Source: Bacteroidaceae bacterium (GTDB lineage Bacteria; Bacteroidota; Bacteroidia; Bacteroidales; Bacteroidaceae). Taken from it: a stretch of 50,443 nucleotides of DNA. The position numbers were made by a program, and so were the translations under genes. The DNA lies in contig JAFZKR010000104.1 of assembly GCA_017551845.1 (NCBI GenBank), positions 1 through 50,443 of the forward strand, read 5' to 3'. Under the pieces are notes generated by a model. That model saw only the letters and a program-made list of their open reading frames with translations, was not told where the DNA came from and ran no database searches. Shown here one piece after another: positions 7,831 to 17,091 of this stretch (position 1 is its first letter; every line of letters begins with the position of its first letter).

Positions 7831-8790
7831 ATGGAAAATCTTGTAATAGGTATAGATGTTGGTGGACAGTCATCAAAGTTAGGAGTTGTCAACGCTAAAG
7901 GTGAGATACTTGAGCAGTGTGTGATATCCTCACTTCAGGACAACCTGAATGATTATCTCAAGGATTTGAGCGGTGCAATCAAGGATTTGGTAGCTAAGAC
8001 CAAAAGTGTTGGAACCGTCAAGGGAATTGGCATAGGTGCACCGAACAGTAATTATTATAAAGGGACCATTGAGTATGCTCCCAATCTTAAGTGGGGCTAT
8101 GTAGATGGTCAGCCAACCATCATTGAGTTTACCAAACTGCTTTCCGGTATGGTAGGTATTCCCGTTACCATTACCAATGATGCCAATGCTGCCGCAATGG
8201 GTGAGATGGCATACGGCGTAGCCAAAGGTATGAAGAACTTCATCATGATTACCCTTGGAACAGGTGTGGGTAGCGGAATCGTTATAGATGGCAAGATGGT
8301 CTATGGCCATGACGGATTTGCCGGTGAGCTGGGCCATGTATGCGTTGAGCGTGACGGACGCCAGTGCAACTGCGGCCTTAAGGGTTGCCTTGAAACCTAC
8401 ACCAGTGCTATGGGCGTAGCCCGTACCGCACGTCAGATGCTGGCAGAGGATAAACGTGACAGTCTGCTGCGCAAGCTTGATCCTGAAAAGATCTCATCAA
8501 AGGATGTCTATGATGCCGCAAAACAGGGCGATGAACTGTCACTTGAGATATTCAACTATACCGGCACTCTGCTGGGTAGGGCTTTTGCAGATTTTGTCAA
8601 GTTCAGTGCGCCTGAGGCAATCGTGATATTCGGCGGCATGGCCAAGTCAAAGGAGTATTTCCATGGCGCTCTGGTCAAGTCGATGAATGACAACTTGATG
8701 AAGATTTGGAAAAACAAGATACAGATTCTCTATTCATCACTCAAGGAATCTGATGCTGCCATACTTGGTGCTTCAGCCCTTGCATGGTAG
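7831..8790 (+). CDS. ROK family glucokinase
   Basis: Phosphorylates a hexose, most likely glucose, with ATP in the cytoplasm. The 319-residue protein has the ROK features: the ATP-binding GIDVGGQSSKLG (about residues 7-18), the catalytic Asp in ITNDANAAAMGE (Asp117), a phosphate loop TLGTGVGSGIVIDG, and the zinc motif with His169, Cys179, Cys181 and Cys186 in GELGHVCVE...CNCGLKGCLE. No DNA-binding domain is present, so it is an enzyme and not a ROK repressor. It starts three bases after the permease stop and is surely co-transcribed with it; import followed by trapping is the likely logic. Confidence 0.9.
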   Translation: MENLVIGIDVGGQSSKLGVVNAKGEILEQCVISSLQDNLNDYLKDLSGAIKDLVAKTKSVGTVKGIGIGAPNSNYYKGTIEYAPNLKWGYVDGQPTIIEFTKLLSGMVGIPVTITNDANAAAMGEMAYGVAKGMKNFIMITLGTGVGSGIVIDGKMVYGHDGFAGELGHVCVERDGRQCNCGLKGCLETYTSAMGVARTARQMLAEDKRDSLLRKLDPEKISSKDVYDAAKQGDELSLEIFNYTGTLLGRAFADFVKFSAPEAIVIFGGMAKSKEYFHGALVKSMNDNLMKIWKNKIQILYSSLKESDAAILGASALAW

Positions 8791-8816
8791 AATTGGGAAT
8801 TAAATAACCTTCATAA

Positions 8817-8849
8817 AAAAATGGCTTGCGTTTTCCGCAAGCCATTTTT
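8817..8849. terminator. Bidirectional terminator between ROK kinase and araB
   Basis: Arms AAAAATGGCTTGCG (8817-8830) and CGCAAGCCATTTTT (8836-8849) form a perfect 14-pair stem with a five-base loop. The A-run on one side and T-run on the other make it usable by both converging operons. It is followed by a tandem 14-base TTTTTCAATTCTCA repeat. Confidence 0.9.
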
Positions 8850-8869
8850 CAATTCTCATTTTTCAATTC

Positions 8870-10468
8870 TCAATTTTTGAACTTGACCGCTGCCTCCTCA
8901 ATGGGCAGGCATTTCTTATAGTTCTCAATATAGGCATTAAATCCGGCGACATCCTCAGGTGTGGGAGCGACTGATGTTCCGGTATCACCGGCAAATACCA
9001 CATCATCAAGGAACTCAGCCAATGACTGGTTCTTTTTGTTGTTGATAAGGTAAGAAGCCAGGATAGCCATACCCCAGGGGCCGCCTTCGCCTGCAGTCTT
9101 CATGCAGGATATAGGTGAGTTAAGGGCAGCACCAAGAATGCGCTGGCCTACACCAGGAGTAGTGAACAGACCGCCGTGACCTGTAATACGATCTACTTTG
9201 ATCTTCTCCTCGTTGAACAGGATATCGTTACCTACCTTGAGCACACCTATTGCACCGCTTATTATAGCGCGCATAAAGTTAGCAAGGTTGAATTTGTCAT
9301 TTGCAGAACGTACAAACAGCGGGCGGCCGTCAGCAAAACCGGTAACAGGCTCGCCTGATACATAGTTGTAGCTCATTATGCCGCCGCAGTCAGGATTACC
9401 CTTCAGGGCTACGTTGAACAGGTTGGTAAATAGCTGTCCCATATCAACGGGAATACCCATAATCTCCTCAAACTCTTTGAACAGGTTAACCCATGCGTTC
9501 AGGTCACTTGTGCAGTTGTTGCAGTGTACCATAGCTACGGGACTACCGTCAGGTGTGGTCACAATGTCAATCACCTCATGAGGCTTCTTGAGATCCTTCT
9601 CAAGCACAATCATTGAGAATGATGATGTTCCGGCCGATACGTTACCCGTGCGCGGACGTACTGCGTTGGTAGCCACCATTCCGGTGCCGGCATCGCCCTC
9701 AGGAGGACAGATGGGAGCGCCCGGTTTAAGATGGCCGGTAATATCAAGCTTGCGTGCGCCGGCCTCGGTCAGCACACCTGCATCCTGACCTGCGTCAAGT
9801 GACTTGGGCAGAATGTCAAGCAGTTTCCAGGGATAACCTTTGGTGGCAATCAGCTTGTCAAACTTCTCAACCATTGTGGCGTTGTAGGTCTTGGTTGCGG
9901 GGTCAACGGGAATCATGCCCGATGCATCGCCAACACCAAGAACTCTCTTGCCGGTGAGCTGCCAGTGGATGAAACCTGCCAGTGTGGTCAGGAAATCAAT
10001 ATCCTTGACGTGCGGTTCATTGTCCAGGATAGCCTGATACAGATGTGATATGCTCCAACGCAGAGGCACGTTGAACACAAACAGGTCAGACAGCTCAGCG
10101 GCTGCCTTGCCTGTGTTGGTGTTACGCCAGGTGCGGAAAGGCACCAGAATATCTCCGTGCTTGTCAAAAGGCATATATCCGTGCATCATTGCACTGATGC
10201 CAATTGCTGCCAGATTCTCAATCTCAACCTCATACTGTTTGAGCACGTTCTTGCGCAGGTCAGCATAGCAGTCCTGCAGTCCGAACCAAATGCTTTCAAC
10301 GCTGTATGTCCACAGCCCGTTTACAAGCTGATTTTCCCAGGTATGACTTCCCTGGGCTATCGGCTTGTATTCGGGATCAATGAGAACAGCCTTGATGCGG
10401 GTTGAACCAAACTCGATACCAAGAATGGCCTGTCCTTTTTCTATAACTGATTTGGGGTCGTATGCCAT
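8870..10468 (-). CDS. araB: Ribulokinase-type FGGY sugar kinase
   Basis: Phosphorylates L-ribulose to L-ribulose 5-phosphate in the L-arabinose pathway. The 532-residue protein has the FGGY-kinase frame: phosphate-1 motif ILGIEFGSTRIKAVLID, the catalytic-Asp region GVGDASGMIPVD, and the ATPase segment RPRTGNVSAGTSSFSMIV. This longer kinase of Bacteroides arabinose loci differs from E. coli AraB but fills the same slot. It is the last gene of the operon, two bases after araA, and ends at the bidirectional terminator. A xylulokinase-like activity cannot be excluded by motif alone; the araA/araD neighbours make ribulokinase by far the best reading. Confidence 0.9.
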   Translation of the reverse strand: MAYDPKSVIEKGQAILGIEFGSTRIKAVLIDPEYKPIAQGSHTWENQLVNGLWTYSVESIWFGLQDCYADLRKNVLKQYEVEIENLAAIGISAMMHGYMPFDKHGDILVPFRTWRNTNTGKAAAELSDLFVFNVPLRWSISHLYQAILDNEPHVKDIDFLTTLAGFIHWQLTGKRVLGVGDASGMIPVDPATKTYNATMVEKFDKLIATKGYPWKLLDILPKSLDAGQDAGVLTEAGARKLDITGHLKPGAPICPPEGDAGTGMVATNAVRPRTGNVSAGTSSFSMIVLEKDLKKPHEVIDIVTTPDGSPVAMVHCNNCTSDLNAWVNLFKEFEEIMGIPVDMGQLFTNLFNVALKGNPDCGGIMSYNYVSGEPVTGFADGRPLFVRSANDKFNLANFMRAIISGAIGVLKVGNDILFNEEKIKVDRITGHGGLFTTPGVGQRILGAALNSPISCMKTAGEGGPWGMAILASYLINNKKNQSLAEFLDDVVFAGDTGTSVAPTPEDVAGFNAYIENYKKCLPIEEAAVKFKN

Positions 10469-10470
10469 AA

Positions 10471-12003
10471 TTACTTGAGGGCTTTATTGAGCATGTAATA
10501 AACTTCGTTGTTGCGAAGTTGTTGCTTGAAGCTGCTGATGGTGGTGTTCTTGTCAATGTTTATGTATTCGATGTCGCACATTTCGGCAAAATCCTCCCAG
10601 TATTCAGCGGTAATGTCATATGAGAAAGCACTGTGGTGTGTACCACCGGCCAGTATCCATGCGCCTGCACCAATCTCAAATGTGGGCTGCGGAACCCACA
10701 GAGCCGATGCAACCGGCAGTTTGGGCATTGGTTTGGGCTCGATGCACTCAACCTCACTGGTAATCAGGCGGAAACGGTTACCCAGGTCAACAACTGTAGC
10801 CTTGATTCCGTGACCGGTCTTTGATGTGAACACCAAGCGTGCGGTCTGCTGCTTGCGGATACCTATGCCAAGGAAATGAACCTCCAGCTTGGGCTTGCTG
10901 CTGGCAATGAGCGGGCAGATCTCCAGCATGTGGCTCTGCAGGCTTGATGTGCAGTCGGCAGCAAAGTTAAGGGTGTAGTCCTCAAGGAATGAGCAACCCT
11001 TGGGCATACCCTGGTTCATAACCCAGAGTGTGCGGTACAGACATGCTGTCTTCCAGTCACCTTCGGCGCCAAAGCCATAACCCTCCTGCATCAGGCGCTG
11101 TGATGCAAGGCCCGGAATCTGATCGAATCCGCAGAAATCAGGAGCATCGATATCGGCGTCACCCAGGTCATCAAAGTTTGTTGTGAACGCGGTAGCGTTC
11201 TCATCCTTGAGTACGCGGCGCAGGGCAATCTCAGCCTTTGCTGAGTTCTTAACCTTCTCCCAATATACTTTCTCCCCGCTCTCATCAATCTTGATGGTGT
11301 AGAGTTTCTTGTACTCCTCAACAAGTGCGTCAGCCTCGGCATCGGTCACCTTCTTGTAGTAATCCATCAGGGAAGATACGGGGTAGTAGTCAACATGATA
11401 ACCCATGCGCTGTTCAAATTCAACGCGGTCACCGTCAGTAACGGCCACGTTGTTCATGTTCATACCGAACATAAGACAGCGTACATTGTGTGCATCGGCA
11501 CGGCCGGCAGCTGCGCGGGCCCAAACTGCAATCTGCTTCTGGGCTTCGGCGCTCTTCCAGTGACCAACCACAACCTTGCGCGGAACACGCATGCGGGTAC
11601 ATATATGACCGAACTCGATATCGCCGTGGGCGCTCTGGTTCAGGTTCATGAAGTCCATATCAATGGTGCTCCAAGGAATATCGGTGTTGTACTGTGTGTG
11701 GAAGTGGAGCAGAGGCTTCTCAAGTGCCTGCAGACCCTTGATCCACATCTTGGCGGGGCTGAAGGTGTGCATCCAGGTAATGATACCTATGCACTTCTCA
11801 TCATTATTGGCGGCCTTCATTACGGCTTCAACCTCCTTGCTGCTGTTGGCAGTACCTTTATATACAATCTTAACGGGTATGTTGCCGCTCTTGTTCAGAC
11901 CTTCAACCATCTCCTTTGAGTGACCGTCCACCTTAACGACTGCGTCACCTCCGTAAAGGAGCTGAGCACCTGTCACCCACCATATCTCATTGTTTTCAAA
12001 CAT
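10471..12003 (-). CDS. araA: L-arabinose isomerase
   Basis: Converts L-arabinose to L-ribulose in the cytoplasm, with a divalent metal. The 510 residues match the family length. Family landmarks are the N-terminal WWVTGAQLLYGG, the HFHTQYNTDIPW motif, and the metal-ligand segments: Glu in GFGAEGDWKTA, Glu in SFLEDYTLNF, His in SLQSHMLEICP, and His in AGGTHHSAFSY. It lies between araD (18 bases upstream) and araB (two bases downstream). Very sure. Confidence 0.97.
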   Translation of the reverse strand: MFENNEIWWVTGAQLLYGGDAVVKVDGHSKEMVEGLNKSGNIPVKIVYKGTANSSKEVEAVMKAANNDEKCIGIITWMHTFSPAKMWIKGLQALEKPLLHFHTQYNTDIPWSTIDMDFMNLNQSAHGDIEFGHICTRMRVPRKVVVGHWKSAEAQKQIAVWARAAAGRADAHNVRCLMFGMNMNNVAVTDGDRVEFEQRMGYHVDYYPVSSLMDYYKKVTDAEADALVEEYKKLYTIKIDESGEKVYWEKVKNSAKAEIALRRVLKDENATAFTTNFDDLGDADIDAPDFCGFDQIPGLASQRLMQEGYGFGAEGDWKTACLYRTLWVMNQGMPKGCSFLEDYTLNFAADCTSSLQSHMLEICPLIASSKPKLEVHFLGIGIRKQQTARLVFTSKTGHGIKATVVDLGNRFRLITSEVECIEPKPMPKLPVASALWVPQPTFEIGAGAWILAGGTHHSAFSYDITAEYWEDFAEMCDIEYINIDKNTTISSFKQQLRNNEVYYMLNKALK

Positions 12004-12021
12004 AGTGTTTAGTGTTTAAAG

Positions 12022-12717
12022 TTATTTCTTCTTCTGGCCGTAATAAGCATTAGGGCCATGTTTGCGCATGTAGTGCTTCTCAATCAGAAGCGGATTCATT
12101 GTAGTGTCAGGATTCAGTGTCAGTGATATGTATGCCATCTTGGCGCACTGCTCCATAACCTTGGCATTGTAAACCGCATTTGCCGGGCTTGTACCCCATG
12201 CGAACGGGCCGTGGTTCTTTACCAGAACACCCGGTGTGTGGTCGGGGTTGATGCCCTCAAAACGGCGCACAATAACATTGCCTGTCTCCAACTCATAGTC
12301 ACCCTTAACCTCCTTCTCAGTCATATCCTCTGTGCAGGGAATGTCCTTGTAGAAATAGTCGGCGTGTGTGGTGCCTATGTTTGGAATGTCCATACCGGCC
12401 TGAGCCCATGCGGTAGCATAGGTGGAGTGGGTGTGGACCACGCCCTGGATGTTGGGAAAAGCCCGGTACAGTACAAGGTGTGTGGGTGTGTCAGATGAAG
12501 GGTTGAGGTCTCCCTCGACCACCTTACCGGTCTCAAGGGAGACAACAACCATATCACTGGCTTTCATCGTGTCATAACTCACGCCGCTGGGCTTGATTAC
12601 AACAAGTCCTTTCTCACGGTCTATGCCCGATACGTTACCCCAGGTAAATATGACCAACCCATGCTTTACCAGGTCAAGGTTGGCACGGAATACCTGCTCC
12701 TTAAGTTCTTCCAGCAT
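12022..12717 (-). CDS. araD: L-ribulose-5-phosphate 4-epimerase
   Basis: Converts L-ribulose 5-phosphate to D-xylulose 5-phosphate, the last step before the pentose phosphate pathway. The chosen start, MLEELKEQ at 12717, gives 231 residues, the usual length; it follows the symporter stop by one base (TAA-T-ATG). An upstream in-frame ATG (12744) would overlap the symporter. Class II aldolase features are visible: [34 protein letters not shown], and the zinc-binding [14 protein letters not shown] and a later His in [12 protein letters not shown]. Very sure. Confidence 0.97.
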   Translation of the reverse strand: MLEELKEQVFRANLDLVKHGLVIFTWGNVSGIDREKGLVVIKPSGVSYDTMKASDMVVVSLETGKVVEGDLNPSSDTPTHLVLYRAFPNIQGVVHTHSTYATAWAQAGMDIPNIGTTHADYFYKDIPCTEDMTEKEVKGDYELETGNVIVRRFEGINPDHTPGVLVKNHGPFAWGTSPANAVYNAKVMEQCAKMAYISLTLNPDTTMNPLLIEKHYMRKHGPNAYYGQKKK

Positions 12718-12718
12718 A

Positions 12719-14716
12719 TTACCACAGAATGACGTACAGAACAAGGCAAATCAGGCAGATAACCAGTGCCCACCAGCCGTAACTCTTGGCAGTGTCAAAG
12801 TAGCTCAGGTCAACAGCAAGAGCCTTGTGATCCTGTACCTTGTCATTTGAGTTACTGTAGAGCCAAACGGCAGATGATCCTACCAGTACTCCAAAGAAGA
12901 AGAAAGCCTGGAAGCCTATATCGTTAAGATAAGCAATGAAGTGAGTATCAGGAGTTGCTGTTGCGGGCAGCATTGCACCCCAAATAACCACTATGGCTGC
13001 TATTACGATAAAGAACAATCCCGTTCCGCCCAGAATGGCGGCCCACTTGAGCATTGTCTTGCGGGACTGCTCGTCGGGAAGGCCGCATGATTCTGACTTC
13101 TTATTGTCAATCAATGACATGATGACAAAGAAGAAGAACATGATCACGAATATGTAACCTGCACGGAGCTGGAATGCCACATGGGGCAGGAAGACTTTGA
13201 ATAGTACACCCATCGGGATAACCAGGATGGCAGTCCAAACGGCAGCCTTGCCGCTGGCACGCTTCCAGAGCAGCCCCAGTCCGAATACTATCACGATACC
13301 CGGATAGATGAATCCTGAGTACTCCTGAATGTACTGGAATGCCTGATCCAGTCCGCCTAACAACGGCTTCACAGCAACGAGAGCTATTATCAGGGCAATG
13401 AGTGATGTAAGACGACCTACGTTTACAAGAGTGGTGTCCTTAGCCTCTTTGTTGATATACTTCTTGTAGATATCCATGGTGAACAGTGTAGAGGTACTGT
13501 TAAGCATGGATGCCAGTGAAGATATGATGGCGGCAGCCAGAGCTGCGAATGTCAGACCCTTGATACCGGTAGGAGTGAAGTTCCTTACCAACCACGGATA
13601 AGCCTGGTCAGACTTCTCAATCACACCGCTCAGACCTGCTGCCAGGTCAGGCATGTATGCATCGTGATAAAGGTCGGGATACGGACCGTTGCCAGTATGG
13701 TTGGCAATATAGTATGCGCATACACCGGGCAGAACTACGATGAACGGGATCAATATCTTAAGGAATGCGGCAAATACCATGCCCTTCTGGGCCTCGTTGA
13801 TGCTCTTTGCTGCCAGACCCTTCTGGATGATGTACTGGTTGAAGCCCCAGTAGCCCAGGTTTGTGATCCATACGGCACCTACGATGGCTGCAATACCGGG
13901 CACGTTGTTGAATGCATCCACACCGTGTGATTTCTGGAATACAAGATGGAAGTGGCTGTCATTGAGATGCTCGCCGCTGGTTATGTCATTATAGACATTG
14001 CTCAGGCCGGCCAGAGCGCCTTCACCTCCGCCAACGGCCTTCAGTGCAAAGTAAGCGGTGATAAGACCGCCGCCTACCAGGAACACCACCTGCATAACGT
14101 CAGTCCATGCCACTGATGCCAGACCACCATATATGGAGTATATGCCTGCTATTAGGTACAAGGCAACTATAATGACCATTCTCATAGAGATTACAGTGCT
14201 GCCTATGGCAATAGAAACGCCCTGAAGACCCAAAATCTGTTCAATGGCAAGTGCTCCCAACCATGCTACAGATGTTAGGTTGACAAAAACATAGAGGAAA
14301 AGCCACAGGATAGAGAAAGCCAGACCCACACCATCATTATAACGCTCACGAAGGAATTGAGGTATGGTGAAAATCTTTCTCTTTAGCATTATAGGCAGAA
14401 GGAACTTGCCAATAACTACTAGCGTTACGGCGGCCATGATCTCGTATGCAGCTGTTGCAATACCGTCAGCATAACTGGTTCCAGACATTCCTATGAATTG
14501 TTCAGCACTGATGTTGGCCGCTATAAGCGATGCGCCTACAGCCCACCAAGTCAAAGTGTTGCCGGCAAGGAAGTAGTCACTTGCACTCTTTTCCTCTCCT
14601 TTTTTAGTTCTTCCCAAAAATAGTCCCAGTGATACTAATAGAACCAAATATACTAAAAGGATAATAAAATCAACAGTCTTGAATCCAGACTGTCCAATAG
14701 CTTCAATTAGATTCAT
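12719..14716 (-). CDS. Sodium:sugar symporter (SSS family), arabinose/galactose type
   Basis: A 665-residue inner-membrane symporter with about 14 membrane helices. SSS features include the N-terminal helix [20 protein letters not shown], the [20 protein letters not shown] loop, [17 protein letters not shown], and the central [29 protein letters not shown] block with the Ser residues that usually take part in Na+ binding. The length and the long C-terminal extension resemble SGLT-like bacterial transporters. It lies between an exported mutarotase and araD, so it probably imports L-arabinose, perhaps also galactose. Substrate is inferred from neighbours. Confidence 0.92.
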   Translation of the reverse strand: MNLIEAIGQSGFKTVDFIILLVYLVLLVSLGLFLGRTKKGEEKSASDYFLAGNTLTWWAVGASLIAANISAEQFIGMSGTSYADGIATAAYEIMAAVTLVVIGKFLLPIMLKRKIFTIPQFLRERYNDGVGLAFSILWLFLYVFVNLTSVAWLGALAIEQILGLQGVSIAIGSTVISMRMVIIVALYLIAGIYSIYGGLASVAWTDVMQVVFLVGGGLITAYFALKAVGGGEGALAGLSNVYNDITSGEHLNDSHFHLVFQKSHGVDAFNNVPGIAAIVGAVWITNLGYWGFNQYIIQKGLAAKSINEAQKGMVFAAFLKILIPFIVVLPGVCAYYIANHTGNGPYPDLYHDAYMPDLAAGLSGVIEKSDQAYPWLVRNFTPTGIKGLTFAALAAAIISSLASMLNSTSTLFTMDIYKKYINKEAKDTTLVNVGRLTSLIALIIALVAVKPLLGGLDQAFQYIQEYSGFIYPGIVIVFGLGLLWKRASGKAAVWTAILVIPMGVLFKVFLPHVAFQLRAGYIFVIMFFFFVIMSLIDNKKSESCGLPDEQSRKTMLKWAAILGGTGLFFIVIAAIVVIWGAMLPATATPDTHFIAYLNDIGFQAFFFFGVLVGSSAVWLYSNSNDKVQDHKALAVDLSYFDTAKSYGWWALVICLICLVLYVILW

Positions 14717-14733
14717 AATGCGATAAGTTTGTA

Positions 14734-15885
14734 TTATTCAACTCCGAATTGATATATGCAATGGCTGTAGTATTGCTGCCCCGGTTCAAGTACGGCACTG
14801 TACCATCCGGGTAGATCAGCCTTGTTGGGGCTGTCTGGGAACTTTTGTGTCTCTAAGCAACAGCCTGTACGTTGTTCCATCTTGTTGCCCTGTTTGTCTA
14901 TGCCTGAACCGTCCAGAAAGTTACCTGAATAAAATTGAATGCCCGGTTCGTTGGTATATACTTCAACGTAAATGCCAGTGATAGGGCTGTAGAGCTTGGC
15001 AGCGCACTTGGTATCATCACCTTTTGTGTCAAGCACCCAGTTGTGATCATAACCGTTGCCGTTCTTGAGTTGCTCATAGTCATAGTTGTTGATTTCCTTG
15101 CCGATGGCTTTACCCTTGGTGAAATCCATTGGAGTTCCAGTTACAGGAAGAATTTCTCCAGTGGTCATATAGGTGTTGTCACATGGAGTGAAGTTGCTGG
15201 CATTCAACGTGAGGATGTGGTTTGTGACAGGAATGGAGTGATCACCGTTCAGGTTAAAATAACTATGGTTGGTCATGTTAATTACGGTCTTTTTGTCAGT
15301 GGTGGCCTTCCATACTATGTCAATGGCGTTTTTGTCAGTCAGAGTGTAGGTTACAGTGGCTACTACATTGCCAGGGAAACCGGCTTCCCCATCGGGTGAA
15401 TTCATGACAAGAGTTATGCTGTTTTCCTTGACCTCCTTAACATCGTAAACGAGATTTTGCCATCCCATGGGTTCGGGTTCCAAGGTGCAACCTCCGTGAA
15501 GGCAGTGCCCGAAATTATTCTGGGGCAGCTGATATGTTACACCATCCAGTGTTATCCGGCCTTGGTCGATACGGTTCGCATAACGTCCTACCGATGAGCC
15601 GAAATCACTCGCTTGCGTCGTGTAGTCCTTGATGTTGGAGAAACCGATTACGGCGTCCTGCATCTTGCCTTCACGGTCAGGAACTGAGATAGCAACAATA
15701 CGTGCGCCGAAATTGGTTACCCAGACTTCGCAGCCATTTTTGTTGGTCAGCTTGTACAGGTCAGTCTTCTTGCCTGTAAATTCTGTCTGGAAGTCAGCCT
15801 TGTTGAGCAGAGGAGCTGACTCTTTCTGTGAACAGGCCCACATTGAAAGCAGTCCTGCCAGCAGGTAAAAAGTAATTTTTTTCAT
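14734..15885 (-). CDS. galM: Exported aldose 1-epimerase, probable lipoprotein
   Basis: A 383-residue mutarotase with an N-terminal signal MKKITFYLLAGLLSMWACSQ; the Cys after SMWA is a likely but atypical lipidation site. GalM motifs: FGSSVGRYANRIDQGRITLD, HCLHGGCTLEPEPMGW, catalytic His in NMTNHSYFNLNGDH, and catalytic Glu in CCLETQKFPDSPNK. It stands directly upstream of the symporter (17 bases), suggesting that it supplies the transported anomer at the cell surface or periplasm. Similar in design to the cytoplasmic GalM two genes upstream but clearly a separate paralog (the C-termini end YQFGVE and YRFGVE). Confidence 0.92.
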   Translation of the reverse strand: MKKITFYLLAGLLSMWACSQKESAPLLNKADFQTEFTGKKTDLYKLTNKNGCEVWVTNFGARIVAISVPDREGKMQDAVIGFSNIKDYTTQASDFGSSVGRYANRIDQGRITLDGVTYQLPQNNFGHCLHGGCTLEPEPMGWQNLVYDVKEVKENSITLVMNSPDGEAGFPGNVVATVTYTLTDKNAIDIVWKATTDKKTVINMTNHSYFNLNGDHSIPVTNHILTLNASNFTPCDNTYMTTGEILPVTGTPMDFTKGKAIGKEINNYDYEQLKNGNGYDHNWVLDTKGDDTKCAAKLYSPITGIYVEVYTNEPGIQFYSGNFLDGSGIDKQGNKMEQRTGCCLETQKFPDSPNKADLPGWYSAVLEPGQQYYSHCIYQFGVE

Positions 15886-15927
15886 TGTTCTGTTATTTAT
15901 TTGAGTAGTTGATGTAAATCAAAACAA

Positions 15928-17079
15928 TCAAAGTTTCCGCGAACCGTCACCGATGATTACACGATAGACTTTTGGAGAAATTCCGAATTTTTTGGAATAC
16001 TCTCTCATAGCTTTCGAAATGAATTTGTCTCGCAAGGTTCTGCGCACAAGGTTGATTGTGCAGCCACCGAATCCTCCACCCATCACACGACTGCCGGTAA
16101 CTCCGCATTCTTGTGCTGTTTCTACAAGAAAATCAAGTTCAGGGCAACTTACGGTATAGTAACGGCTGAGCCCCCAGTGCGTTTCATACATTTTCCGGCC
16201 AACCAGGTCATAATCGCTTTTGGTAAGTGCATCACAAACTGTAAGGACTCTTTCTTTTTCATCGAGCACATATTTGGCCCTCAGATAATCTGTTTCTGAT
16301 ATTTTATCCTTAACGGCTTCAAGCATAGAATAGTCGGCATCACGCAGAGTTTCCACCCCTCCGAACTCTCTGTTCATGAAGGAAACGGCATTTTCACAAC
16401 TTTCACGGCGCTCATTGTATTCTGTTCCTAGGGAATGCTTGACACAAGAGTCAATGAGTATAAGGTCATATCCGACCGGATTGAAAGGGAAATATTCAAA
16501 TTCAAGAGAACGGCAGTCGAGTCTCATAAGGCATCCTTTACGGCCGAAAACTGAAGCAAACTGGTCCATTATTCCACATTTGACTCCGCAGTAGTTATGT
16601 TCTGTGGCCTGACCTATTTTTGCAAGCTCAAATTTATCGACACATCCGTCTGCAAACATTGTGTTAAGAGCGAAAGCGAACACACTTTCCAATGCAGCTG
16701 ATGATGAAAGACCTGCGCCGAGAGGTATATCACCGGAGAAAGCGGCATTAAAACCGCCTGGCTCAACTCCGCGTTTCTGCATTTCCTTGCATACTCCGAA
16801 TATGTAGCATGCCCAGTGTTGTGAAGGCTTCAATGAATCATCTAAGTTGAACTCGACGTAGTTGTCCCCTTCAATGTCGATTGCCAAAAGACGCACCTTG
16901 CTGGAACCATTCCTGCTTATTTCAGCAGTGATACCTTTGTCTATTGCTCCAGGAAAGACGAATCCACCGTTGTAGTCCGTATGTTCGCCTATTAGGTTGA
17001 TGCGTCCGGGAGAGAAATAGAGGTCTCCTTCATGCCCGAATTTCTCCCGGAATCTGTTCCTCAGAATAGTAATGTCCAT
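15928..17079 (-). CDS. galK: Galactokinase
   Basis: Phosphorylates alpha-D-galactose to galactose 1-phosphate (Leloir pathway) in the cytoplasm. The 383-residue protein shows the three GHMP-kinase motifs: galactokinase signature GRINLIGEHTDYNGG near residue 25, the ATP-binding PLGAGLSSSAALE near residue 120, and GSRVMGGGFGGC near residue 337. The catalytic-Asp region GIMDQFAS is also present. Length matches the family. It sits between two mutarotase genes, in line with the need for the alpha anomer. galT and galE are not in the window. Confidence 0.97.
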   Translation of the reverse strand: MDITILRNRFREKFGHEGDLYFSPGRINLIGEHTDYNGGFVFPGAIDKGITAEISRNGSSKVRLLAIDIEGDNYVEFNLDDSLKPSQHWACYIFGVCKEMQKRGVEPGGFNAAFSGDIPLGAGLSSSAALESVFAFALNTMFADGCVDKFELAKIGQATEHNYCGVKCGIMDQFASVFGRKGCLMRLDCRSLEFEYFPFNPVGYDLILIDSCVKHSLGTEYNERRESCENAVSFMNREFGGVETLRDADYSMLEAVKDKISETDYLRAKYVLDEKERVLTVCDALTKSDYDLVGRKMYETHWGLSRYYTVSCPELDFLVETAQECGVTGSRVMGGGFGGCTINLVRRTLRDKFISKAMREYSKKFGISPKVYRVIIGDGSRKL

Positions 17080-17091
17080 GATGTCAAGGTT

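Noticed and set aside
8851..8877. Tandem TTTTTCAATTCTCA copies as a CRISPR-like repeat
   Set aside because: Only two contiguous copies without spacers, located at the end of an operon next to a terminator; a simple tandem duplication.
11395..11919. A 174-codon open frame antisense to araA, and similar frames inside ara and gal genes
   Set aside because: araA is certain on the minus strand, and these frames carry no recognisable domain or upstream signal.
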